Assembly: GCA_037013685.1 (NCBI GenBank)
Contig: CM072884.1
Location: 113,874,730-113,938,729 of the forward strand
DNA length: 64,000 bases
Direction of reading: 5' to 3'
From: Acridotheres tristis
Taxonomy: Eukaryota > Chordata > Aves > Passeriformes > Sturnidae
Each line of letters begins with the position of its first letter. The first letter of the stretch is position 1. Below, piece after piece: positions 24,135 to 40,348 of this stretch. The translations under genes were made by a program, and so were the position numbers. The notes under the pieces were generated by a model. It was not told where the DNA came from. It did no database searches and saw only the letters and a program-made list of their open reading frames with translations.

Positions 24135-25846
24135 TTCAATCTGCCCCCGTGCTATACAAGTGTATAAAATACCAACTAAGCATCCATTGGAACATTACAA
24201 AAATAAAAGGACCAGAAAAAAAGCAAGCAGCACACTGGAGTCAGGAGGTGGCAAATCCAACCAGGAACACACTGGGAGCATTCCAAGATTTCCAGGGGTC
24301 AGGTATTATTACAATGACAAAAAAAATAAAAATAAAAATCAGATTTATTGATGGTTTGAAGTGTGAAAAGCTTTTGTAGGAAAGCAGCAGGCACCTCTGG
24401 GTTTCTAGTGCCAAACTCATGCTTGGATTTTTCCATGGAAAAAAAGGACAGGACAGGAATTATTCCCAAAGTTTGAATGTGAATGTGGTGAGACACAAAG
24501 TCCAGCAGTATTTGAGAAACGTGGAAAAGTCTTGGAAAGGCTTCAAGGCAGTTTGTGGCAAACCTGCAAAGTTTTTTTTGTTTTTTCTGCACTTTTAACT
24601 CCTTTAATTTTGGGTGTTGAATGCAGCACGTGGAGCCAAGCTGAGGGGAACCCAAAATAATCGGATTTTCCTGTGCCCAGCTGCAGGAATCCCTGGAATC
24701 AGCTTTTCCCAACAGCTCCAGGGCCACTCAGACACCAGGACCAGCCTTTGCTCCAGTTCCCAGGGAAGAACAATCCAAGCTAGAGCAGAAAATTCCATTT
24801 ATTCCTGGTCTCTAGGCCCAGATTTGTGTTCCAGTCAGGAATTTCAGGCCTGCAATGGTTCTTTTTAAAAACAAATATTATTTATAAATACCAAGGTGTG
24901 AACCAGGAATTTCAGGGAACATTTGCTTCAATCTCTTCTCAGACCAACTGTGGCAAAAGCAAACCAAGACAGAGCCACAGTTTGATTCCTAAAAACACCA
25001 CGAGAGGCTCAAACTTCTTTTTTTTTTTTTTTTTCCCAAGACCTCAAGTGGTATTTTCCATGGATAGCAATTCCTACCTCTCCCCCACCCCCAAAAAAAA
25101 AATCCTGAACCCTGTTTCAAAGTGAGGATCTCCAGTTTAAAAAAATCAGTATTAAAATATTTCTTTCTTTGAAATTTCCATTTAGGAGCCTTTAAACACT
25201 GCCATAAAAAATCCCTAAAGCTTCTCCCACAAATTCCCTGCCTAAAGCAGCATTCCTTGGCATTTTAACATTTCATCCCAGCTGAGTTTGGAAGCAAAAG
25301 CTCAGAAAGTTTGGATTTCTGGATACCCCAAACCAGTAGAAAAAGATCCAAGTGTGCAGCTTGGAGTAGGGATGGACAAGGAAAAGGCACTCCAGCTCTC
25401 CTCACTGCTTCCTGCAGGCAATTTCCCAATCCCTAACAAATCTTTACTCATCAAAAATGCAGATTTTCAAGTTTCTCTGTTTGTTTTTTTTTTTTCCCCC
25501 CCCACTGGAAAAATCCCCCTGCTCTGGATATGCACCATCAGCATTATTTGAGTCCTTTTTTTTCCCCCTCCCCCAAAGTCAAAGCTCCCAAATAAATCCT
25601 ATTAAAGATATAAATTACCTGAACTTAAATAATTTATTTAAAATCCATGTATTCCAACAACTCTCCTATTGCACCTTTTTTTTTTTTTTTTTTCCATTGC
25701 TTTGCCAGGTAAAAAACCCTCTGCAGGAATTTCAAAAGGTTCAAATTTTAAAAGCACAAATTCCAGAGCACCAAAAAGCAGGTGCTGGAGGAATTAAATC
25801 CTGCTAGAAAACGAGTGCCAATAAAACCAAATATAAATATATCATG

Positions 25847-25854
25847 TATGTACA
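25847..25854 (-). promoter_or_regulatory. Pumilio response element in RCAN1 3' UTR
   Basis: The sense strand reads TGTACATA, matching the UGUANAUA Pumilio consensus, inside an AT-rich segment of the presumed 3' UTR. Function is inferred from the motif alone. Confidence 0.4.
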
Positions 25855-25860
25855 AATCCA

Positions 25861-26090
25861 GGAGGAATTCTGGGATGCTGAGATAATAAATAACTTGAAA
25901 CAATTCCCAGATTTCCAGAAACTTGGGAGAAACTCTAGAAAAAGAAAAAGCAAATTATTTCAGAAGACCAAGAAGAAACATGCACAAAACCTAGTGTAAG
26001 AAAATTCCCCCAATTCCCATCATCTTTCCAACCCTGTTATCCCAAAGTTTTCCAAACATCCACCAGCTGGAGGATTTATGGAACAACAGG
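25861..26090 (-). repeat. Duplicated segment in RCAN1 3' UTR (partner of 34715-34965)
   Basis: Partner of the intron-5 copy. It sits next to the Pumilio element in the presumed 3' UTR. Confidence 0.8.
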
Positions 26091-26221
26091 GAAAGCTTCC
26101 CCCAAAAGCTGCTTTCCCCCCCCCAAAAAAAGGAGCCCAGTTTGTCCTGTTTTGTCCCCAAATGTCCCCATCTCCCATCCCTGGGATCTGGGAATTCACT
26201 CAGCACATCAGCAGCCAGAGT

Positions 26222-26690
26222 GAGCCTGGAATTCCTTCAGTGGCAACAAAATCAGCTTGGAATTCCTTTAATTTGGAATAAATCGAGCTTGGAATTCCTT
26301 TGTTTTGAACAAACTGAGCCTGGAATTCCTTTGGAACAAACTGAGCTTGGAATTCCTTTGTTTGGAATAAACTGAGCCCGGAATTCCTTTGTTTGGAATA
26401 AACTGAGCTTGGAATTCCTTTGTTTGGAGCAAACTGAGCCTGGAATTCCTTCATTTGGAACAAACTGAGCTTGGAATTCCTTTATTTGGAATAAACTGAG
26501 CTTGGAATTCCTTTAGAGCAAACTGAGCCTGGAATTCCTTTGTTTGGAGCAAACTGAACTTGGAATTCCCTTGGAACAAACTGAGCCTGGAATTCCTTTG
26601 TTTGGAATAATTTGAGCTTGGAACTCCTTCATTTTAAACAAACTGAGCTCGGAATTCCTTTATTTGGAGCAAACTTGGAATTCTCCTCCT
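26222..26690. repeat. 31-bp minisatellite CTGAGCTTGGAATTCCTTTG in RCAN1 3' UTR
   Basis: About 15 units of TGGAATTCCTTTGTTTGGAA(T/C)AAACTGAGC; two units carry CTTTATTTGG, which gives AATAAA on the gene strand. Confidence 0.93.
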
Positions 26691-26769
26691 GCAGCCGCCA
26701 CCAAAGGCAGCAGCTGCTGATCCCTGGTTGGTTTTTACTGCAAATCCTCGGAGAGCAGCAGCTCAGCCC

Positions 26770-28569
<1,800 letters not shown>

Positions 28570-28570
<1 letters not shown>

Positions 28571-30085
28571 TGATATGGGATATGGGGTCTGATATGGGAT
28601 ATGGAGTTTGATATGGGAATGGGGTTCGGGACTTTGGAAATGGGGTTTGACATGGGATATGGGATGTAGAACTTTGGAAATAGGGTTTGGGACTTGGGAA
28701 TGGGGTTTGACATTGGGGAATGGGGTCTATGATGGGATATGGGGTGTGTGATGGGATATGGGGTCTGTGATATGGGATATGGGGTGTGTGATGGGATATG
28801 GGGTGTGTGATGGGATATGGGGTCTGTGATATGGGATATGGGGTGTGTGATGGGATATGGGGTCTGTGATATGGGATATGGGGTGTGTGATGGGATATGG
28901 GGTCTGTGATGGGATATGGGGTCTGTGATGGGATATGGGGTGTGTGATATGGGATATGGGGTCTGTGATGGGATATGGGGTGTGTGATATGGGATATGGG
29001 GTCTGTGATATGGGATATGGGGTCTGTGATGGGATATGGGGTCTGTGATATGGGATATGGGGTGTGTGATATGGGATATGGGGTCTGTGATATGGGATAT
29101 GGGGTCTGTGATGGGATATGGGGTGTGTGATGGGATATGGGGTCTGTGATGGGATATGGGGTGTGTGATGGGATATGGGGTCTGTGATGGGATATGGGGT
29201 GTGTGATATGGGATATGGGGTGTGTGATATGGGATATGGGGTGTGTGATATGGGATATGGGGTCTGTGATGGGATATGGGGTGTGTGATGGGATATGGGG
29301 TGTGTGATGGGATATGGGGTCTGTGATGGGATATGGGGTGTGTGATGGGATATGGGGTGTGTGATGGGATATGGGGTGTGTGATATGGGATATGGGGTGT
29401 GATGGGATATGGGGTCTGTGATGGGATATGGGGTGTGTGATGGGATATGGGGTGTGTGATGGGATATGGGGTGTGTGATATGGGATATGGGGTCTGTGAT
29501 GGGATATGGGGTCTGTGATGGGATATGGGGTCTGTGATGGGATATGGGGTCTGTGATATGGGATATGGGGTGTGTGATATGGGATATGGGGTCTGTGATA
29601 TGGGATATGGGGTCTGTGATGGGATATGGGGTGTGTGATATGGGATATGGGGTGTGTGATATGGGATATGGGGTCTGTGATGGGATATGGGGTCTGTGAT
29701 GGGATATGGGGTCTGTGATGGGATATGGGGTCTGTGATGGGATATGGGGTGTGTGATATGGGATATGGGGTCTGTGATATGGGATATGGGGTGTGTGATG
29801 GGATATGGGGTGTGTGATATGGGATATGGGGTGTGTGATATGGGATATGGGGTCTGTGATGGGATATGGGGTGTGTGATATGGGATATGGGGTCTGTGAT
29901 ATGGGATATGGGGTGTGTGATGGGATATGGGGTGTGTGATATGGGATATGGGGTGTGTGATGGGATATGGGGTGTGTGATGGGATATGGGGTCTGTGATG
30001 GGATATGGGGTGTGTGATGGGATATGGGGTGTGTGATATGGGATATGGGGTCTGGGATATGGGGTCTGTGATGGGATATGGGGTT
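28570..30085. repeat. 19/21-bp minisatellite GGGATATGGGGTCTGTGAT (RCAN1 intron 6)
   Basis: About 1.5 kb of GGGATATGGGGT(C/G)TGTGAT units, with or without an extra AT. G-tracts on the plus (template) strand could form long-loop quadruplexes. All three minus frames are nearly stop-free, giving a 715-codon spurious frame. Confidence 0.95.
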
Positions 30086-30109
30086 TGCAGTTTTCTCCTC
30101 TGAGGCAAA

Positions 30110-30780
30110 CAGAAATAAAAATGAATAGAGAGCAAATATGAATAGATATAAAAATGAACAGAAAGAAAATATAAAGAGAAGGAAAATACAAAGAAAAACT
30201 GAGAGAAAAATAGAAAGAGATATAGAAATAAATAGAAATGGAAATAAACAGAAATAATTATAAATAGAAATAAATAGAAATAGAAAAAATATAAGTAGAA
30301 ATAAATAGAAATAATTATAAATAGAAGTAAATAGAAATAGAAAAAATTATAAGTAAAAATAAATAGAAATAGAAAAAATTATAAGTAGAAATAAATAGAA
30401 GTAAATAGAAATAGAAAAAATTATAAGTAGAAATAAATAGAAATAAATAGAAATAGAAAAAATTATAAGTAGAAATAAATAGAAATAAATAGAAATAGAA
30501 AAAATTATAAGTAGAAATAAATAGAAGTAAATAGAAATAGAAAAAATTATAAGTAGAAATAAATAGAAGTAAATAGAAATAGAAAAAATTATAAGTAGAA
30601 ATAAATAGAAATATATAGAAGTAGAAATAATTATAAGTAGAAATAAATAGAAATAGAAATAAATAGAAATAATTATGAATAGAAATAATTATAAATAGAA
30701 ATAAATAGCAATAGAAGTAAATAGCAATAGAAATCAATAGCAATAGAAATCAATAGCAATAGAAATCAATAGCAATAGAA
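30110..30780. repeat. A-rich (AAATAGAAAT)-type array in RCAN1 intron 6
   Basis: Modules AGAAATAAATAGAAATAG and AAAAAATTATAAGTAG repeat for about 670 bp. The sense strand of RCAN1 is T-rich. It starts about 75 bp after the exon-6 donor. Confidence 0.9.
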
Positions 30781-30830
30781 ATGTCTTGGAAAACGTTTAG
30801 AAACTCAGAAGTTGTGAGGCGTTTCCCTCA

Positions 30831-32395
<1,565 letters not shown>

Positions 32396-32539
32396 GTGTC
32401 CTTGAATGGCTGGGAAAAAAACATAATATGAAAAATTACATATAAAAATAGAATATATTGTAATTTAAGAGAAGGGATGTCGTGTCCTGCCAGGCACTGA
32501 GGGTGGCAGCACCAGCCAGGAGAGAGAGAAATCATCCAA

Positions 32540-33330
32540 GGGAAATTCCAATGGGATGTTGTTCCCTGAAAATCTGAAATTCCAATGGGATGTTCCTCCC
32601 TAAAAATCTGAAATTCCAATGGGATGTTGTTCCCTGAAAATCTGAAATTCCAATGGGATGTTCCTCCCTGAAAATCTGAAATTCCAATGGGATGTTCCTC
32701 TCTGAAAATCTGAAATTCCAATGGGATGTTGGTCCCTGAAAATCTGAAATTCCAATGGGATGTTCTTCACTAAAAATCTGAAATTCCAATGGAATGTTCT
32801 TCCATGAAAATCTGCAATTCCAATGGGATGTTCCTCACTAAAAATCTGAAATTCCAATGGGATGTTCTTCCCTGAAAACCTGAAATTCCAATGGGATGTT
32901 CTTCACCAAAAATCTGAAATTCCAATGGGATGTTCCTCTCTGAAAATCTGAAATTCTAATGGGATGTTCCTCACTAAAAATCTGAAATTCCAATGGGATG
33001 TTGGTCCCTAAAAATCTGAAATTCCAAGGGAATGTTCCTCACTAAAAATCTGAAATTCCAATGGGATATTCCTCCCAGAAAATATGAAATTCCAAGGCGA
33101 TGTTCCTGACTGAAAATCTGGAATTCCAATGGGATGTTCCTCCCTGAAAACCTGAAATTCCAAGGGGATGTTCTTCACTAAAAATGTGAAATTCTAATGG
33201 GATGTTCCTCACTAAAAATCTGAAATTCCAATGGGATGTTCTTCCCTAAAAATCTGAAATTCCAATGGGATGTTCTTCCCTGAAAATCTGAAATTCCAAT
33301 GGGATGTTGTTCCCTAAAAATCTTCCCTTC
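32540..33330. repeat. 34-bp minisatellite, unit with AATTCCAATGGGATGTTC (RCAN1 intron 5)
   Basis: About 23 units of 34 bp alternating CCTCCCTGAAAATCTGA and CCTCACTAAAAATCTGA forms. Confidence 0.95.
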
Positions 33331-33594
33331 CAAAGCTCCAAGGAGTGACAAACGGTGCTGGGAGTCATTCCCAAAAGTGAGAGTGGGGATAAAAATAATC
33401 GGGATCATGGGGTGTGTCCAAAATTCCTGAGTCTTCCCACTCAGTTTTCAGAGGGAAAAACATCTGGAAAAGCAGCTGGAAAAGCAGCTGGAAAAGCAGC
33501 CTGGCTGCCAGAGGTGACATTTCTGCAGGAGCAGAGATCAAGGAGCTCCAGAGCTGCTCTGGGGACATTCCCAAAATTAGGATGGGCACGGAGA

Positions 33595-34535
33595 GCCTGG
33601 AATGTGCAGCTCCAAGTCTGGAATGTGCAGCTCCAGAGTCTGGAATGTGCAGCTCCATGCAGGAATTTGCTGCTCCATGCAGGAATTTCCAGCTTCAGGC
33701 TGGAATGTGCAGCTCCAGGCTGGAATTTTCAGCTCCAGAGTCTGGAATGTGCAGCTCCAAGTCTGGAATTTGGAGCTCCAGGCTAGAATTTGCAGCTCCA
33801 TGCAGGAATTGGCTGCTCCAAGTCTGGAATGTGCAGCTCCAGAGTCTGGAATTTGCTGCTCCATGCAGGAATCTGCAGCTCCAGCCTGGAATCTGCAGCT
33901 CCAGAGTCTGGAATCTGCAGCTCCAGAGTCTGGAATCTGCAGCTCCATGCAGGAATGTGCAGCTCCAGGCAGGAATTTGCTGCTCCATGCAGGAATTTGC
34001 AGCTCCAGGCAGGAATTTGCTGCTCCATGCAGGAATGTGCAGCTCCAGGCAGGAATTTGCTGCTCCATGCAGGAATTTGCAGCTCCAGGCAGGAATTTGC
34101 TGCTCCAGAGCCTGGAATGTGCAGCTCCATGCAGGAATTTGCAGCTCCAGAGTCTGGAATCTGCAGCTCCATGCAGGAATTTGCAGCTCCATGCAGGAAT
34201 TTGCAGCTCCATGCAGGAATTTGCAGCTCCAGGCAGGAATTTGCAGCTCCAGGCTGGAATTTGCAGCTCCAGGCTGGAATTTGCAGCTCCAGAGTCTGGA
34301 ATGTGCAGCTCCATGCAGGAATCTGCAGCTCCATGCAGGAATTTGGATCTCCATGCAGGAATTTGCAGCTCCAGGCTGGAATCTGCAGCTCCATGCAGGA
34401 ATTTGGATCTCCATGCAGGAATTTGCAGCTCCAGGCAGGAATTTGCAGCTCCAGGCAGGAATTTGCAGCTCCATGCAGGAATTTGCAGCTCCAGGCAGGA
34501 ATTTGCAGCTCCAGGCAGGAATTTGCAGCTCCATC
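33595..34535. repeat. 20-bp minisatellite, unit GCAGCTCCAGGCAGGAATTT (RCAN1 intron 5)
   Basis: About 45 units of 20-21 bp, with variants CATGCAGG, GAGTCTGG and GGCTGG. Open frames through it (up to 391 codons) are a by-product of stop-free units. Confidence 0.95.
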
Positions 34536-34714
34536 CCTTGGATCTCCCTGGTGCTGGCTGAGCCCTCCCAGCCTCCCCCAAGCCTTTAAATCCTTGGAAT
34601 GTTCTCATTCCCATCCAAAATTGTCCAATAAACACCAACACCCTCCAAACCCCTGGAGCTCTGGAAAAAACCTTGGATTCTCTAATTAATCTGACAAAAA
34701 AAAAAAAAAATGAC

Positions 34715-34965
34715 CACGCAGGAATTGTGGGATGCTGAGAAAATAAATATTTAAAACAACTCCCAGATTTCCAGAAAACTTGGGAGAAACTCTAGGAAAC
34801 AAAACCAAATCACTTTAGAAACATGCACAAAACCCACTGTAAGAAAAATGGTTAATTCCCAAAATTCCCCATCATCTTTCCAATCCTGTTATCCCAAAGT
34901 TCTCCTAACACCCACAAACTGGAGGATTTATTGGAATTAGAACAATGAAAGTTTTAATTCCCCTA
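34715..34965 (-). repeat. Diverged copy of the RCAN1 3' UTR segment in intron 5
   Basis: About 240 bp similar, in the same orientation, to 25861-26090: shared blocks GGGATGCTGAGA, CCCAGATTTCCAGAAA, ACTTGGGAGAAACTCTAG, AAACATGCACAAAACC and CCTGTTATCCCAAAGTT. Either a local duplication or two copies of an unrecognised dispersed repeat. Confidence 0.8.
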
Positions 34966-35003
34966 AGGGTAATCTCAAGATGGTTTTTTTTTTTTTTTTA
35001 TTA

Positions 35004-36784
<1,781 letters not shown>

Positions 36785-39700
36785 AATAAGGACATGGAAT
36801 TCACCCTTGGTTCTGGAAATAAATAAACTCATGGAACCCACCCTTGGTTCTGGAAATAAATAACACCATTGAAACTACCCTTGGTTCTGGAAATAATCCC
36901 ATTTAAACTACCCTTGGTTCTGGAAATAAAACCTACTTTTGTTTCTGGAAATAATCCCATTGAACCTACCCTTGTTTCTGGAAATAACCCCATAGAACTT
37001 TTCTTTCTGAAAATAAATACCCCATGGAACCTACCCTTGTTTCTGGAAATGACCCCACTGAATCTACCCTTGTTTTTGGAAATAAAACCTACTTTTGTTT
37101 CTGGAAATAATCCCATCAAACCTACCCTTGTTTCTGGAAATATAATTAACCCCATCAAACCCACCATTCTTTTTGGAAATAACCTCATTTAATCTACCCT
37201 TGTTTCTGGAAATAAATTACCCCACTGAACCTACTCTTATTTCTGGAAATAATCCTATTGAATCTACCCTTGTTTATGGCAATAACCCCATAGAACTTAC
37301 TCTTCTTTCTGGAAATAAAAACCCCAGTGAATCTACTCTTGTTTCTGGAAATAAATAATCCCATCAAACCTACCCTTGTTTCTGGAAATAAATAACCCCA
37401 TAGAACTTACTCTTCCTTCTGGAAATAAATACCCCATGGAACCTACACTTGTTTCTGGAAATAATCCCATTTAATCTACTCTTGTTTATGGAAATAAATG
37501 ACCCCATCAAACCCACCATTCTTTTTGGAAATAACCTTATTTAATCTACCCTTGTTTCTGAAAATAATCCCATGGAATCTACCCTTCTTTCTGGAAATAA
37601 ATAACCCCACTGAACCTACACTTGGTTCTGGAAATAATCCCATTGAATCTACCCTTGTTTCTGGAAATTACCCCATCAAACCCACTCTTCTTTCTGGAAA
37701 TAACCCCATTGAATCCACACTTGTTTCTGGAAATAAAACCTACTTTTGTTTCTGAAAATAACCCCACTGAACCTACCCTTGTTTCTGGCAACAATTAACC
37801 CCATCAAACCCACCATTCTTTTTGGAAATAACCTCATTTAATCTACACTTGTTTCTGGAAATAATCCCACTGAACCTACTCTTGTTTCTGGAAATAATCC
37901 CATTGAATCTACCCTTGTTTATGGCAATAACCCCATAGAACTTACTCTTCTTTCTGGAAATAAAAACCCCAGTGAATCTACTCTTGTTTCTGGAAATAAA
38001 TAATCCCATCAAACCTACCCTTGTTTCTGGAAATAAATAACCCCATACAAACTTACTCTTCCTTCTGGCAATAAATACCCCATGGAACCTACCCTTGTTT
38101 TTGGAAATGATCCCAGTGAATCTACCCTTGTTTCTGGAAATAAAACCTACTCTTGTTTCTGGAAATAATCCCACTGAACCTACCCTGTTTTGGGCAATAA
38201 CCCCATAGAACTTACTCTTCTTTCTGGCAATAAATACCCCACTGAATCTACCCTTGTTTCTGGAAATAAATAATCCCATCAAACCTACCCTTGTTTCTGG
38301 AAATAAATTATCCCATCAAACCTACCCTTGTTTCTGGAAATAAATAACCCCATAGAACTTACTCTTCTTTCTGGAAATAAATAACTCCACTGAATCTACA
38401 CTTGGTTCTGGAAATAAATTACTCCATAGAACCTACCCTTATTTCTGGAAATAATCCCATTGAATCTACCCTTGTTTTTGGAAATAAAACCTACTTTTGT
38501 TTCTGGAAATAATCCCACTGAACCTACCCTTGGTTCTGGAAATTACCCCATCAAACCCACCATTCTTTTTGGAAATAACCTCATTTAATCTACCCCTGTT
38601 TCTGGAAATAAAGAACCCCACTGAACCTACTCTTATTTCTGGAAATAAATTACCCCATAGAACCTACCCTTGTATCTGGAAATAACCCCATTGAACCTAC
38701 CCTTGTTTCTGGAAATAAATAATCCCATCAAACCTACCCTTGTTTCTGGAAATAATCCCATTGAATCTACCCTGGTTTCTGGCAATAACCCCACTTAAAC
38801 TACTCTTGTTTCTGGAAATAAATTACCCCATCAAACCTAACCCTGTTTCTGGCAATAACCCCACTGAATCTATCCTTGTTTCTGGAAATAAAACCTACTC
38901 TTGTTTCTGGAAATAATCCCATCGAACCTACCCTTGTTTCTGGAAATAACCCCTCTGAATCCACCCTTTTTTTTTTGGAAATAAAACCTACCCTTGTTTC
39001 TGGAAATAAATACCCCCATACAAACTTACTCTTCTTTCTGGCAATAAATACCCCATGGAACCTACCCTTGGTTCTGGAAATAATCCCATCGAACCTACCC
39101 CTGTTTCTGGCAATAACCCCTCTGAATCCATCCTTTTTCTTCTTTTTGGAAATGAAACCTACCCTTGTTTCTGGAAATAATCCCATCGAACCTACCCCTG
39201 TTTCTGGCAATAACCCCAATGAATCTATCCTTGTTTCTGGAAATAATCCCATCAAACCTACCCCTGTTTCTGGCAATAACCCCTCTGAATCCACCCCTTT
39301 TTTTTTTTTTTTTTTGGAAATAAAACCTACCCTTGTTTCTGGAAATAAATAACCCCATACAAACTTACTCTTCTTTCTGGCAATAAATACCCCATGGAAC
39401 CTACCCTTGGTTCTGGAAATAATCCCATCAAACCTACCCCTGTTTCTGGCAATAACCCCTCTGAATCCATCCTTTTTCTTTTTTTTGGAAATGAAACCTA
39501 CCCTTGTTTCTGGAAATAATCCCATCAAACCTACCCTTGTTTATGGCAATAACCCCAATGAATCTATCCTTGTTTCTGGAAATAATCCCATCAAACCTAC
39601 CCCTGTTTCTGGCAATAACCCCTCTGAATCCATCCTTTTTTTTTTTTTTTGGAAATGAAACCTACCCTTGTTTCTGGAAATAATCCCATCGAACCTACCC

Positions 39701-39845
39701 TTGTTTCTGGCAATAACCCCAATGAATCTATCCTTATTTCTGGAAATAATCCCATCGAACCTACCCCTGTTTCTGGCAATAACCCCTCTGAATCCACCCT
39801 TTTTTTTTTTTTTTTTTGGAAAGGAAACCTACCCTTGTTTCTGGC
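36785..39845 (-). repeat. About 33-bp minisatellite filling RCAN1 intron 4, unit copies the exon-4 splice donor
   Basis: Roughly 90 units, typical length 33 bp (range about 25-37). On the sense strand each unit contains CCAGAAACAAGGGTAGGTT or a close variant. That is the last 12 bases of the exon (to 39833) plus the real donor GTAGGTT. The array therefore reaches into the exon. A sub-lineage of units has a poly(T) run (38965, 39131, 39296, 39478, 39638, 39799) replacing the TTGTTTC segment. Length in multiples of three gives short PETRVG-containing frames that are not genes. Confidence 0.95.
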
Positions 39846-39919
39846 TGAGTGCAGAGCTCCCCATCAGGCAGGCAGGCGACGAGCGAGCTGAAAGTGTAAT
39901 GGAAATGACGGAAATGCAT
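39833..39919 (-). CDS. RCAN1: RCAN1 first coding exon of isoform 4 (human exon 4)
   Basis: This exon encodes 29 residues, from MHFRHFHYTFSSLVACL to TQPETR, the isoform-4 N-terminus that precedes the RRM-like domain. The ATG is at 39919-39917; it is the only Met that begins the recognisable isoform-4 peptide. The exon ends in phase 0 after AGG, followed by the donor GTAGGT at 39832. Relatives usually begin MHFRxFxYxFSSLxACV, so the start is well supported; the middle (LPDGELCTQ) is divergent. The last 12 exonic bases and the donor are also the repeat unit of the minisatellite that fills the following intron. Without splicing the frame would continue 23 codons to a stop near 39761. Confidence 0.93.
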
Positions 39920-39982
39920 TTTCCCAGCGATCCCTGCACAATTCCCAAGGCTTTTCAGGAGCCCTGGATGCTGCACGCAGCA

Positions 39983-39990
39983 TTTATAAA
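39983..39990 (-). promoter_or_regulatory. TATA box of the RCAN1.4 promoter
   Basis: TTTATAAA (palindromic) lies 64 bp upstream of the RCAN1.4 ATG. With usual spacing it would place the transcription start near 39955-39960 and give a 5' UTR of about 40 nt. Confidence 0.6.
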
Positions 39991-40143
39991 CCAAAGGCAG
40001 CCCAACCCCTGGTGAAAAAAAAATTAAAAAAAAAAAAAAAAAAACCTCTCTCAGAGCATCCTGTGTGTGTGTGTGTGACAGCAAATTCCTGAGCAGAGTC
40101 CCGAGTGCTTGGAGGGAGATGGGAACAAAATGTAAGGTGGACT

Positions 40144-40320
40144 GGAAAGAGGTGACGTCAGCAATTAGTCAGCTTCCCTCCAGGCTAATTAATTAGCAGG
40201 AGCATGGAAAATGCAGCAGAGCTGAGCAGGGCCAGCTGCTGCTGCTGCCCAGCCTCTTGCAGCATTGTTTCCACTGGCAGTAATTCCATGCAGCTCCCAC
40301 TCGGAGTGACGGATGGAAAA
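40144..40320 (-). promoter_or_regulatory. RCAN1.4 proximal promoter: CRE, AP-1 and NFAT cores
   Basis: Single-copy sequence 220-400 bp upstream of the ATG holds a perfect CRE TGACGTCA (40153-40160), an AP-1-like TTAGTCA (40165-40171), and NFAT-type GGAAA cores at 40144-40148, 40206-40211, 40315-40320 and (other strand) 40268-40272. RCAN1.4 is a known NFAT target with clustered NFAT sites next to AP-1/CRE motifs, which fits. It also contains ATTAATTAGCAGG (40188-40200), identical to the core of the tandem array that starts at about 40349. Confidence 0.6.
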
Positions 40321-40348
40321 TGTTCCTGGCCCGGCAGAACAAGGCAGG

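Noticed and set aside
33414..34641. 391, 354 and 352-codon frames here and at 52876-53934
   Set aside because: Translations of tandem repeats; open on several frames.
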